A DNA stretch of 23,197 nucleotides, taken from the NCBI GenBank assembly GCA_046757965.1, contig JBHHZI010000040.1, positions 1 through 23,197 on the forward strand, read 5' to 3'. A program made the translations under genes and the position numbers. Source of the DNA: JBHHZI01 sp046757965 (lineage in GTDB: Bacteria > Acidobacteriota > Polarisedimenticolia > SMYD01). Under the pieces are notes generated by a model that did not search any database, was not told where the DNA came from, and saw only the letters and a list, made by a program, of their open reading frames with translations. This document shows positions 1-8,515 of this stretch, piece by piece (position 1 is the first letter of the stretch; each line of letters opens with the position of its first letter).

Positions 1-1806
1 CCTCGTGGAGAAGAACCGTTCCGTGACCCGTACCCGGGCCTGCACCGGTGCGTCTCCGACTGTGTCCCGGATGGTGAGCACGGCGAGATCGCCCTGCCGC
101 CTGGTCGCGATGGTGATCCGGTGTCCGGGTTCCTGTCCTGGTGTCCGTGCCCGGGCAGTGGCCTCCGCAGCATTGAGGATCATGTTCAGGATGACCTGGC
201 GGAGATCGGACGCCACTCCCGGCACCGCGGGAAGCTCCGCATCCAGATCGGTCTCGAGCGTTGCCGTCCTCGACCACACCGGCCGCGAGACCTCGGTGAC
301 ACACTTCACCTCATCGTTGAGATCGAGTGAGGATCGGTGCGTTCGCGCACGGAAGAAGGTCTTCATCGATCTCATCCGGTCCGTGGCCGCATCGAGCTGC
401 TGCAGACACTTCTCCAGGTCCGCGTGCGCCCGGCTCAACGTCGCAGGACGGATCCCAGCGCCACCGGTCAGCGTCACGCCTGTGGAGGACCCACTTCCCA
501 TCCCCGGTCCCTTCAGAGCGGTGACAGCGGCGCGTAGCTGGATGCCGACCGTTCGCAGGAGAGGATGAACCTCGCCGGCCACACCGGCCGCCATCACACA
601 CATCGTCTCCATGTTCCGCGTGTGCTCGATCTGCCGCTCCAGACGGCCACGCTCGGACACGTCGACGATCGAGCAGGCGAACAGTTCACGGTCGAGAAGC
701 TTCATCCGGCTGATCGCCAGCTCGATGGGAAATTCGGCACCGCCGGCACGACGGCCACGCAGGCCCCGGTCGGCGGTGGTGATCCGGGTCTGCCCCGATC
801 CCCGGTGATCATGAAGCAGGGCGGGAACACGACCTTCCGCTCCGGCGATGAGCCGGTCGAACGGCTCGCCGATCATGTCTCGCTCCTGCAGGCCGAAGAT
901 CGTGCCTGCTGCGGCGTTGAACGTCTCGATCCGTCCGTCGCCATCGATGATGACCAGGGCATTGGACATTGCGCCCAGCATCACCTGGTAGCGCATGGCC
1001 GCATCGAAGGTCCTGTCGGACGCCTCGGCCAGACGCCGATCCAGAAAGGTCCCGACGAGGGTCAGCGAGCTGATCATCAGGACCACCGCGGCGATGAAGC
1101 CCGACATCAGCGCCGGAGACATCATCGCGACCGGCGGGCGGGTGTGGGTGACAGGGTAGAAGCGCGCTGCGGCCATGGCGGTGTAGTGCATTCCTGACAC
1201 GGCGCCACCGAGTATGGTTGCGCCGACAAGTCGCTGCCCCAGATTGCCGTAACCCGACCGGCGAAGCGCGAGCCGCACATGGAGGGCCGCGGTGGCCAGA
1301 AGATGCGCAACAACGATGGAGAGCACGAAGAGAGGGAATCGATAGCGAAGCACGGCGTCCAGACGCATGGCCTCCATGCCGATGAAGTGCATGGCGCCGA
1401 TCCCGGCGGCAAGCATCAGCGCGCCGGCCTGCACTCGCCGCCAGTCCATCTCCGGCCGGCTCATGACATGCAGTGCCGCACCACTGGCCAGGATCGCAGG
1501 TGCCACGGACAGCAGCGTCAGGTCGACGCGGTAGGACATGGACACGGGCAGGACAAACGACAGCATGGCGGTGAAGTGCATGGCCCAGACGCCGCTGCCC
1601 ATGACGGCAGCGCCGACGATGAGCCACACCGCCGCACCCGGCCGATGGCGGCGCCGGGGCATCACGACTCGATCCACGACCGCGAGCGCCGAGACGCCCG
1701 CGAGGACCGCGACGAGGACGGAGAGCGCCACGAGGCGGAGATCGTAGGTCCCGGTGAGAGAAGGACCGAGACGGGATTCGGTACCGATGAAACGCCAGAA
1801 CTCCAT
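1..1806 (-). CDS. MHYT-PAS sensor histidine kinase-like protein with degenerate core (3' end cut)
   Basis: The gene runs off the left edge, leaving 602 codons. Residues 1-235 look like a seven-helix MHYT membrane sensor with three motif copies (MHFT, MHFI, MHYT), a fold proposed to sense diatomic gases through a metal. A PAS domain follows at about 265-385 (VIIDGDGRIETFN), then a kinase-like region. In the helix that normally carries the phosphorylated histidine, the pattern GVAHEINNPL reads GVAGEVHPLL. Gly411 therefore sits where the histidine should be, and a His appears three residues later. The N-box is intact (LNMILNAAEA, Asn545). The G1 box reads DTVGDAP instead of DTGxGIP. The F-box ERFFSTR ends the window. 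The start is ATG 1806, with GGAAAG about 7 nt upstream. The gene lies 163 bp downstream of fliK and may be transcribed separately. The MHYT-PAS-kinase layout is firm; catalytic activity is doubtful. Confidence 0.85.
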   Translation of the reverse strand, partial: MEFWRFIGTESRLGPSLTGTYDLRLVALSVLVAVLAGVSALAVVDRVVMPRRRHRPGAAVWLIVGAAVMGSGVWAMHFTAMLSFVLPVSMSYRVDLTLLSVAPAILASGAALHVMSRPEMDWRRVQAGALMLAAGIGAMHFIGMEAMRLDAVLRYRFPLFVLSIVVAHLLATAALHVRLALRRSGYGNLGQRLVGATILGGAVSGMHYTAMAAARFYPVTHTRPPVAMMSPALMSGFIAAVVLMISSLTLVGTFLDRRLAEASDRTFDAAMRYQVMLGAMSNALVIIDGDGRIETFNAAAGTIFGLQERDMIGEPFDRLIAGAEGRVPALLHDHRGSGQTRITTADRGLRGRRAGGAEFPIELAISRMKLLDRELFACSIVDVSERGRLERQIEHTRNMETMCVMAAGVAGEVHPLLRTVGIQLRAAVTALKGPGMGSGSSTGVTLTGGAGIRPATLSRAHADLEKCLQQLDAATDRMRSMKTFFRARTHRSSLDLNDEVKCVTEVSRPVWSRTATLETDLDAELPAVPGVASDLRQVILNMILNAAEATARARTPGQEPGHRITIATRRQGDLAVLTIRDTVGDAPVQARVRVTERFFSTR

Positions 1807-1826
1807 GCCAGATCTTTCCGTGTCGA

Positions 1827-1842
1827 CCACCGCGATCGGTGG
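1827..1842. promoter_or_regulatory. Inverted repeat just upstream of the MHYT kinase gene
   Basis: CCACCG and CGGTGG flank a 4-base spacer (CGAT) about 20 bp upstream of the start codon of the MHYT gene. The position suits an operator or a leader hairpin, but six-base arms are easily found by chance in GC-rich DNA. No promoter elements could be recognised nearby. Confidence 0.2.
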
Positions 1843-1969
1843 CGGCCGGAGCACGCATGCCGACCGGAATCGATCGGATCCGCTGCGCTCGCGGCCACGA
1901 AGACGAGGTCGAGACTCCCGGGTCCTTTCCCGGAATATGGGGTGGCGGCCGGTCGGACGCCAGCCCGGC

Positions 1970-4348
1970 TCAGACCTGCAGGTCGAGCCGGCCGTGCAGC
2001 CGGTTCACAGGTCCTTCCAGGGGTCCGGATGCCGTCCCGCGCCGGCGGCTCGCCGGCGACCCGCCGCTGGGCCGGGGCCGGGGCGACCGCCCCCCCGGCT
2101 CGGCGCCGCGCTCGCCCGGGCCGGAGCCGCTGCCGGCCGGTGTCTGTGCATGGGATGACGTCCCGGTGTCCGTGGACGTGGCGCCCCCTCCGGAGTGCGG
2201 ATTCGGCGAGGCGGACGAGACATCCACATGCATCCCATCCAGCCGCAGGCCGCGTGCCGCGAGGGCATGGGACAGCAGCGCCCGGTCGCCGCGGAGCGAG
2301 GCTTGCGCGGCATCATCGGCGGCGATCACACGGATCCGCACCGCATGTCCCCTCCGGATCACGGTGATACGCAGGCGGCCGAACGGCGACTCATCGAGCT
2401 TCAATGTCAGACGGGTCCCAGGTCGCGCGGTACTCGCGGCGTCGACCACGCCGCGCCAGACCGACGGCACAGGAGGCGCGGCCCCTGAACGCGATGGCGT
2501 GGGCGCGGTGGAACCAGGCAGCTCGTTCACACTCGCGACGGGACGTTCCGGCCCGGTCTCGACACCGCGGGACGGTGTCCGCGCCCGTGACGACCCGGCG
2601 CGGCCCGGAGCGGCATCCCGGACAGCCCGTGACCCGTGACGGTCTCGCGCCTGTTGGGCCCCGGGCCGGTGCCGGGAACGGGCGGGGTGCCGCGGCACAC
2701 GGTGCGTGACGGCCGGGCTGCCTGCCGCCCCGTCCCGGTGCCCCGACTGTCCGGATGTTCCGGTTACACCCGCCTGCCATGCCTGCGCCGCAGCGGACGG
2801 GACAGCGGCCCTGGTTCCGCCGGTCGGCTGCTGCGCGCCCGGGCGTGTCCCGGGCACCTCACGCACCGGCGTGTCTTCCTCCGGCGGGTGGGAGAGATGG
2901 TCACCGGCTACCGCCTGCTGCCCGACCCGGGCGGCGCGCGACATGGGGGCGCTGGAACCGGACCCGGTGCTTTCCGGCCCGACGCGTGTCGGATCGCCGG
3001 AAGGACCGCGAACAGCTCCCGGCCGGTCGCCGGAGGCGCGCCGGGGCGCACCGGCGCGGGTGGGAGGAACCGGGGCCGGCAACGCCGGGATCTGCCCTGC
3101 GTCTGCCGCCCGCGGCGCCGGTCCGACGCGCGCCGCCAGCGCCGCAGGCTCCGGCCCGAGGGGCGAGCCGCCGGACGCCGTCGCGGTTCGAGCCACGACA
3201 GGAGAGCTGCGCACATCGGCCCGGGCAGTCGAGATGCCCGGAGAAGATCGTCGCGCGGCCCGCAGAGACAGCGTGCGCTGATTCGAGGCGCGGATCGCCG
3301 GCAGTACACCGCGGCGCGCGGGCACGGACAATTTTCCCTCCTCGGGCGCGCGCTGCCCGGCGACGGCCGGGTGGCGCACGGAAGGCTGGCCGACAGATTT
3401 CTCCGGCCGCGCGCGCGAGACCTGTCCGGCCACGGTCTGTTCGTGGCTCACGGAGCCGTGCATCGCCGCGTCTGGAACCACCACCGGCCGGAGAGATGGT
3501 CGGGTCGCGCCGCGACCGGACCGGGATGCGACAGGCACCGTGTCCGCCGACCCGGCAGGATCGATGGGCCGGACCGGAGTCTGATCCCCGGCATGAAGGG
3601 ACCTCGACATCCTGTCACCCGGCACACCGAGGCGCGTCTCCGGACGAGCGGTCCGTTGCACCGCCGGCGGCGAGGTCGACAGGGAGCGACCGTGTCTCTC
3701 GCCGGTCGGAAAGACCACCGGACCGGGGGCAGCAGACCGGGACGGCACGGGGTCGCGCGAGAACCCACGGGACGATCCGGTGCCGGCCGCCCCCCCGGCA
3801 AGCGCGACTTCGGAGGGCACAGCGCCGACGGAGACCGCCGCCGCGTCATGAATGACGGTCAGCGCGCGAGACCGGAAAGGCAACCTGCCTCGACTCACCA
3901 GGGAGGAGGTGCCCGTCTTCTCGCCGGACCTGGCGAGCAGCAATGCACTCCACACACGACCTGAGCGGAACAGGCCGGTGGCCGTGTGCGATCGAACCTT
4001 TCCGGTGCGTGCCGCCCGACTGGACGATGGCGCCGCCAGAGACCGCCGGGCAAAGGCGGAGAGAGGCTGACCCTCGCCCGACGGCCCGGTCGTGCCGGCA
4101 GTCGCCCGATGCTCTTTCCGGCCGGGGGCCCGAGCGGCACGCGCCAGCGCCGCGAGCAGCCGGACGAAGACACCCGACCGCGCGGTGCGGACACCAGGTC
4201 GATGGGCCGGCACGCGCCCCGGGGCGGTCCCGCCGGAGGATGGCGGGACAGGAGAGGAGAAGATCGGCATGGCGCGCCGATCCTGCAGGGGCCGTGCCAC
4301 GGCCGACGGGAGCCTCGAACGCCCCATCGACCACGGCCCGGACGTCAT
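1970..4348 (-). CDS. fliK: Flagellar hook-length control protein FliK
   Basis: This 792-residue protein is recognised by its C-terminal hook-length domain at about 645-712. The segment starts LTLKLDESPFGRLRITV and continues to GLRLDGMHVDV, the beta/alpha pattern of FliK that contacts FlhB and switches export from hook to filament substrates. About 640 residues before it, and a tail of about 80 after it, are low-complexity and rich in Ala, Pro, Arg, Ser and Gly, as expected for a disordered secreted ruler. The protein is long for the family, which is often 350-650 residues. It lies 50 bp downstream of motE and is probably the last gene of the long operon. The start is uncertain. ATG 4348 is the first in frame after a stop at 4376-4378 but has no clear ribosome site. 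ATG 4270 has AGGA about 10 nt upstream. Confidence 0.85.
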   Translation of the reverse strand: MTSGPWSMGRSRLPSAVARPLQDRRAMPIFSSPVPPSSGGTAPGRVPAHRPGVRTARSGVFVRLLAALARAARAPGRKEHRATAGTTGPSGEGQPLSAFARRSLAAPSSSRAARTGKVRSHTATGLFRSGRVWSALLLARSGEKTGTSSLVSRGRLPFRSRALTVIHDAAAVSVGAVPSEVALAGGAAGTGSSRGFSRDPVPSRSAAPGPVVFPTGERHGRSLSTSPPAVQRTARPETRLGVPGDRMSRSLHAGDQTPVRPIDPAGSADTVPVASRSGRGATRPSLRPVVVPDAAMHGSVSHEQTVAGQVSRARPEKSVGQPSVRHPAVAGQRAPEEGKLSVPARRGVLPAIRASNQRTLSLRAARRSSPGISTARADVRSSPVVARTATASGGSPLGPEPAALAARVGPAPRAADAGQIPALPAPVPPTRAGAPRRASGDRPGAVRGPSGDPTRVGPESTGSGSSAPMSRAARVGQQAVAGDHLSHPPEEDTPVREVPGTRPGAQQPTGGTRAAVPSAAAQAWQAGVTGTSGQSGHRDGAAGSPAVTHRVPRHPARSRHRPGAQQARDRHGSRAVRDAAPGRAGSSRARTPSRGVETGPERPVASVNELPGSTAPTPSRSGAAPPVPSVWRGVVDAASTARPGTRLTLKLDESPFGRLRITVIRRGHAVRIRVIAADDAAQASLRGDRALLSHALAARGLRLDGMHVDVSSASPNPHSGGGATSTDTGTSSHAQTPAGSGSGPGERGAEPGGRSPRPRPSGGSPASRRRGTASGPLEGPVNRLHGRLDLQV

Positions 4349-4398
4349 GCCGCCGTCGACCGGACCATCGAGCGGTCAGGTCTTCCCGGCAGGAATGG

Positions 4399-5010
4399 CT
4401 AGCCGCCGGCAGATTTTTCCCCATGCGAGCGCAGGTAGATGTCATGACTGATCGCGGCGGCGGTCTCCGGAGCCACCGAGGCCAGCGCATCCATGAGGGC
4501 TCCCGCCTGGCGTGAGTTGATCGCCAGGATGATGTCGATCGCCGCGGTCGAATCGCGACTGTAGAGCGGGATCATGGCGGAGGCCGACGTGTCCGGTTCC
4601 ATGCCCTGGAAGGCAGCGACCAGCCGCCGGAACGGATCCTCCGCGTCGGAAGCCGGCTCCGGCGTCGTGGCACCACCGGCCGCCAGCGCGGCCTCGCGCG
4701 CCGCGATGTCGGCTTCTCGAGCGTCGAGATTCTTCTCGCGCTCGGCGAGCGCTGCCTGCCGGGCGTCGAGATCTTCCGCCAGCCCCTCGACCTCGTCGAG
4801 CAAGACCGTCAGGTCCGCCGATGACGCGCGCGAGCTCTCTCCGGGAATCACACCCGGTGATTCCTCCCCGGCCGCAGCTCCACCCTCCTGGGCGCGGGCC
4901 ACGAAGCCGAAGGTGACCAGCCCGGCGTTGATCGCGAAGGCCAGCGCCAGCAGCCAGCTCACCTCCCTCAACCCTCCGCTCCACCATCTCTTCCATCCGC
5001 GCCGTGCCAT
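4399..5010 (-). CDS. motE: MotE-like flagellar stator chaperone (MgtE-N-like domain)
   Basis: This 203-residue protein has an N-terminal membrane anchor (VSWLLALAFAINAGLVTFGF, about residues 17-36). A charged coiled coil follows (LDEVEGLAEDLDARQAALAE onward), then a C-terminal MgtE-N/MotE-like domain (AMIPLYSRDSTAAIDIILAI). In other bacteria MotE-type proteins are periplasmic chaperones that help fold the stator protein MotC. They are often annotated only as MgtE-like and sit between fliJ and fliK, as here. I chose ATG 5010 because GGGGAGG lies 7 nt upstream and the ATG overlaps the fliJ stop (TGATG). A longer frame from 5043 has no such support. No motA, motB or motC gene is in the window. 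The family is fairly sure; the MotE role is inferred from architecture and position. Confidence 0.75.
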   Translation of the reverse strand: MARRGWKRWWSGGLREVSWLLALAFAINAGLVTFGFVARAQEGGAAAGEESPGVIPGESSRASSADLTVLLDEVEGLAEDLDARQAALAEREKNLDAREADIAAREAALAAGGATTPEPASDAEDPFRRLVAAFQGMEPDTSASAMIPLYSRDSTAAIDIILAINSRQAGALMDALASVAPETAAAISHDIYLRSHGEKSAGG

Positions 5011-5462
5011 CACAATGCCTCCCCGTCCTCGACTCGCTGCCACAGACGCGGCGAGCTGAGACGGTGCAACTCGTCATCGGTCTTCTGCTGTTGAACCTGG
5101 AGGGCCATCCGGGCCGCCCGTGAGAGTCGATCGTGTAACCGTTCGAACGCATCCCGCCGCCGCATCATGTTGACGAGATCGGCCCGACGTTGCCGGGTCA
5201 GGGCCACCGCCTCGACATGGTCGTGTCTCGTTGATTCGAGGTGCGCGGCCGCCCGGGCCAGCGCCGCCTCGCGGGCGGTCCAGACCGGGACCGGCCATGC
5301 GCCCTCGCTCCGCCCGGCCCGATCCAGGCCTTCCCGGGCACGTGTGTGGGCGCCTGCGCGCGCCTGTTCGTCGGCGACAGCAACAGCCAGATCATGGCGC
5401 GCTTTCTCGACATGGGCGCGTCGAATGCGCACGAGCCGGGCCATCCGTGCAACGCGCTTCAC
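5010..5462 (-). CDS. fliJ: Flagellar export chaperone FliJ
   Basis: This 150-residue protein is almost entirely charged alpha helix (MARLVRIRRAHVEKARHDLA at the start, LHDRLSRAARMALQVQQQKT near the end). Its length is close to the usual 147 or so. FliJ forms an antiparallel coiled coil, sits in the FliI ring like the gamma subunit of F1-ATPase, and ferries chaperones to the export gate. Sequence conservation in this family is poor, so the call rests on length, helical pattern and the position right after fliI. GTG 5462 was chosen because it overlaps the fliI stop (GTGA) and has GGGAG 6 nt upstream. ATG 5444 is a less supported alternative. Confidence 0.82.
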   Translation of the reverse strand: MKRVARMARLVRIRRAHVEKARHDLAVAVADEQARAGAHTRAREGLDRAGRSEGAWPVPVWTAREAALARAAAHLESTRHDHVEAVALTRQRRADLVNMMRRRDAFERLHDRLSRAARMALQVQQQKTDDELHRLSSPRLWQRVEDGEAL

Positions 5463-6883
5463 GCGCCACTCCCGGCGAGCTCGGGCGGCGCGGTCGAGGT
5501 TGCGTCCACCGCGGCACGGGTCGCCGCCGCGGCAGCCAGACCGGCCACGGTCTCGTCCCATGTCGACGGATCGTTCACCGGCTGGATGAGAAACGCTTCC
5601 AGCGGCTCACGGGCCGCGACCGCCGCATCGATCCGCGCCGAACTGCCGGCACTGTATGCGCCGACGGCGATCAGATCCTCCGCGTCGCGCCAGGTCGCCA
5701 GCAACCGACGGGCCTCCTTGGCGACACGACGATGGTCAGGCTCCGTCACCCGGTCCATCAGCCGGCTCACGGAGCCAAGCACGTCGACAGCCGGGTAGTG
5801 CCCGCGCGACGCCATCTCGCGGGACAGGACCACATGTCCGTCCAGCAGCGAGCGCGCGGCATCGGCGACCGGATCGTTGAGATCGTCCCCTTCCACGAGA
5901 ACCGTGTAGAAGGCAGTGATGCTGCCCGTGGCGGCATTGCCCGCCCGTTCCACCAGGCGGGGCAGCAAGGAGAAGACGGACGGCGTGTACCCCTTCGCCG
6001 ACGGAGGTTCGCCGGCGGCCAGGCCGATCTCCCTCTGGGCCATCGCCACGCGAGTCAGCGAGTCCATCATCAGAAGGACATGGGCACCGCGGTCTCGGAA
6101 GAATTCAGCCGTGGCCGTCGCCGCCTGGGCGGCCCGTATCCGGCGCAGGGCCGGTTCATCCGACGTCGAGACGAACACCACGCTGTGCTTGCGTCCCGCG
6201 TCTCCCAGATCGTTGTCGATGAACTCGCGCACCTCGCGGCCCCGCTCACCGACCAGGGCAATGACATTCACGTCCGCGGAGGCGTGGCGCGCCATCATGC
6301 CGAGGAGAGAACTCTTCCCGACGCCGGAGCCGGCAAAGATCCCGAGACGCTGCCCCACGCCACACGCCACCAGGCCGTCGATGCTTCGCACACCCGTGAC
6401 GAACTTCTGATCGATGGGACGCCTCGACATCGGATCGGGGGGCACGGCATGGAGCGGGACGTCCTTCTCGAACCGGGGCACGGGACGTCGGTCGAGCGCA
6501 CGGCCGGTCGCGTCAAGCACCCGACCCAGCATGGACGCGCCGACCTTCAGGGCAGGACGCCGCCCGAGCGCCACCAGCCGATCTCCGGGCCGGATCCCGG
6601 CCGGGTTGTTCAAGGTGGTTGCCTTCACCCGGTTGCCCGAGAATCCCACCACCTCGCCGGGACAGATCTGCCCCCCACCCGACAGCAGCTGCACCTCCTC
6701 GCCCACCGCCACGGGGGGCCCGATCGACTCGACCGCCAGACCGAGCACGCGCTCGACCCGTCCCGACAGCGTCACCAGCCGCGCTCCCTCCACCTGCTGG
6801 AGACGGTCGGCGAGGTCGATGCGTGCGAGGCTCATCGCCTCACCCCGGCATTCGGCATCATGACGAGCACCACTGTCCTTCAC
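5459..6883 (-). CDS. fliI: Flagellum-specific export ATPase FliI
   Basis: This is a RecA-fold ATPase of the F1-beta/type III secretion family that powers export of rod, hook and filament subunits. Visible features are the N-terminal beta barrel (SGRVERVLGLAVESIGPPVA), Walker A FAGSGVGKSSLLGMM, Walker B HVLLMMDSLTRVAMAQREI, and the typical segments VALVGERGREVREF and PSVFSLLPRLVERAG. The start is ambiguous. GTG 6883 overlaps the fliH stop by 4 bp (GTGA) and has GGGGAG 5 nt upstream, giving 474 residues. ATG 6835 (MSLARIDLADRL) gives 458 residues and a more family-like N terminus, but its ribosome site is poor. The 3' end overlaps fliJ by 4 bp. The identity is certain. Confidence 0.96.
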   Translation of the reverse strand: MKDSGARHDAECRGEAMSLARIDLADRLQQVEGARLVTLSGRVERVLGLAVESIGPPVAVGEEVQLLSGGGQICPGEVVGFSGNRVKATTLNNPAGIRPGDRLVALGRRPALKVGASMLGRVLDATGRALDRRPVPRFEKDVPLHAVPPDPMSRRPIDQKFVTGVRSIDGLVACGVGQRLGIFAGSGVGKSSLLGMMARHASADVNVIALVGERGREVREFIDNDLGDAGRKHSVVFVSTSDEPALRRIRAAQAATATAEFFRDRGAHVLLMMDSLTRVAMAQREIGLAAGEPPSAKGYTPSVFSLLPRLVERAGNAATGSITAFYTVLVEGDDLNDPVADAARSLLDGHVVLSREMASRGHYPAVDVLGSVSRLMDRVTEPDHRRVAKEARRLLATWRDAEDLIAVGAYSAGSSARIDAAVAAREPLEAFLIQPVNDPSTWDETVAGLAAAAATRAAVDATSTAPPELAGSGA

Positions 6884-7482
6884 TCCGACTCCCCGGGGGG
6901 AGCCACACCCAGGTCGCGAGCCAGAGCCGCGAGCTGGGCATCGATCCGGGCGTCGGCCTCGATATCCCCATCCGAGAGATGCGCTCCTCCCGGCTCGATG
7001 GATGCGTCGGGAACCACATGGACCTGGCCGGGTGTCTTGAGGTCCGGTGCGATCATCCACATGGCGTCGGCATCGTCCGGGTGAACCTTCACGGTGACCG
7101 ATGCCCCGGGCGGGAACGACTCGACAGCTTCGCGGACGGTCCGTTCGACGACCGGGTCGCCGTCCGCCACGGCGCGCCGCAGGAGGCGGGCCGCGATGGC
7201 GAGAGCCAGCCGGATCAGTTCCTTCTCGTGACGGCGGACCCGGTCGACGGCCAGCACGTTGAGTTCCTCCAGCGTGTCGCAAAGGCGCTTGCGGACGGCC
7301 GCGACCTGGCGGGAGCCGTCTCGCTGTCCCTCTTCCACGCCGCGCGCATACCCTTCCGCACGACCGGCTTCCTCGGGCGTGACGCCGGCGCCATCCGAGA
7401 TGGTCGCCGATACCACAAGCGGCGAGATCCTCTCCTCGGCCCCGGGCGCACGCAGGATGCGCGTTTCTCTCTGGCCGCTCAT
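6880..7482 (-). CDS. fliH: Flagellar export stator protein FliH
   Basis: This 200-residue protein binds and regulates the ATPase FliI and links it to the C ring. It has a flexible N terminus and a Gly/Ala-spaced helix (GRAEGYARGVEEGQRDGSRQ), a hallmark of FliH. The C-terminal domain resembles the V/F-ATPase E/delta subunits (LALAIAARLLRRAV, then VTVKVHPDDADAM and a Gly/Asp-rich tail with DGDIEADARIDAQL). The ATG lies one base after the fliG stop (TGACATG), with GAGGGGA about 6 nt upstream. Its 3' end overlaps the alternative fliI start. The fliG-fliH-fliI-fliJ order is the classic one. Confidence 0.93.
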   Translation of the reverse strand: MSGQRETRILRAPGAEERISPLVVSATISDGAGVTPEEAGRAEGYARGVEEGQRDGSRQVAAVRKRLCDTLEELNVLAVDRVRRHEKELIRLALAIAARLLRRAVADGDPVVERTVREAVESFPPGASVTVKVHPDDADAMWMIAPDLKTPGQVHVVPDASIEPGGAHLSDGDIEADARIDAQLAALARDLGVAPPGESE

Positions 7483-7483
7483 G

Positions 7484-8515
7484 TCAGATCCCCTCCCGGT
7501 CGTCGGTGTGGATCTCGATGGTGCCTTCCTCCTCGAGCCGCGCCACGATCTGCATCAGTTCCCTCTGCGCCTCGTCGATCTCCTTGACGCGTACCGAGCC
7601 CATGTACTCCATCTCCTCCTGCATCATCTTCTGGGCTCGTTCGGACATGGCGCCATAGATATGCTCGGTGATCGCATCATCAGCTCCCTTCAGCGCCACC
7701 GCGAGCTGCTTCTGATCCACCTGCTTGAGGATCTCCTGCAGTCCGCGCAGATCGAGCTTGAGAAGCAACTCGAACGTGAACAGCTTCTCGCGCACCTCCT
7801 CCGCCAGTTCTGCATCTTCCTTCTGCAGCGCGACGATCAATCCACGCGCAGCGCTTCGATCGATGAGGTTGAGGATCTCTCCCAGGCGCTCGACACCCTC
7901 GGTCGCGTCGATCTCCTCCACGGGGTCCTCCTGCGCCAGCCGCTCGCCGAGCACCTCGGTGACCTGTTCAACCACCCGGGGATCTACCGCACGCAATCGC
8001 CCGATCCGGGCCGCCACATCCGCCATGCGCTCGGCCGGCATCACCGAGAGCACCGCGGCGGACTGTTCCGGGCGCAACCGGGAGAGGAGAAGCGCCACCA
8101 CCTGTGGAGACTCCTCCTCCAGGAGGCGGGCCAGGGCATCGGCGGAGAGCTCGCCCAGCGGCCCGCCAAGCCCTTCGGTGTCATCCGTTCGCTTCGTGGG
8201 GAGAGCCTCCCGGCGCTTGACGATGCGGTTCACCAGCGATTCGGGCATCACTCGCCTGAGGATGCGCTCCGCCCGTTCCGGGCCGCCTTCCTCGGGCGCA
8301 CCGTGCATCACACGCTGATGGTATTCCGCCAGCACGCGGGCTCCGACGGCATCGTCCACCGACCCGAGCCGGGCAATGGCCGCGCCGACCTGCTGGACCT
8401 CTGTCTCGCTGCAATGGCTCAGGACCTTTCCCGCGACGTCCTCGCCCAGCAGGACGAGCAACATCGCCGCACGATCCACGCCCGAATATGCCGGACTCGC
8501 TTCAACCACGGTCAC
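7484..8515 (-). CDS. fliG: Flagellar motor switch protein FliG
   Basis: This 343-residue C-ring protein generates torque with the stators and sets rotation direction. The N-terminal domain (DRAAMLLVLLGEDVAGKVL) binds FliF. The middle domain carries EEESPQVVALLLSRL, the EHPQ-type motif that contacts FliM. The C-terminal armadillo/torque region follows (FELLLKLDLRGLQEILKQVD, then LAVALKGADDAITEHIYGAM and SERAQKMMQEEMEYMG). Length and all three domains are standard. The start is GTG 8515, which overlaps the fliF stop (GTGA), so translation is probably coupled to fliF. fliM and fliN are not in the window. Confidence 0.97.
   Translation of the reverse strand: MTVVEASPAYSGVDRAAMLLVLLGEDVAGKVLSHCSETEVQQVGAAIARLGSVDDAVGARVLAEYHQRVMHGAPEEGGPERAERILRRVMPESLVNRIVKRREALPTKRTDDTEGLGGPLGELSADALARLLEEESPQVVALLLSRLRPEQSAAVLSVMPAERMADVAARIGRLRAVDPRVVEQVTEVLGERLAQEDPVEEIDATEGVERLGEILNLIDRSAARGLIVALQKEDAELAEEVREKLFTFELLLKLDLRGLQEILKQVDQKQLAVALKGADDAITEHIYGAMSERAQKMMQEEMEYMGSVRVKEIDEAQRELMQIVARLEEEGTIEIHTDDREGI

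Noticed and set aside
1855..1905. A sigma-54-like promoter upstream of the MHYT kinase
   Set aside because: The GG and GC elements are 11 rather than 10 bases apart and the -12 box is poor.
2636..3964. Several long plus-strand frames opposite fliK
   Set aside because: They are compositional shadows of a low-complexity Arg/Pro/Ala-rich gene, with no domain and no ribosome site.
5231..7084. A 617-codon plus-strand frame opposite fliI and fliJ
   Set aside because: The opposite strand encodes unmistakable FliI motifs (GSGVGKSS, VGERGREVREF), and the plus-strand product resembles nothing.
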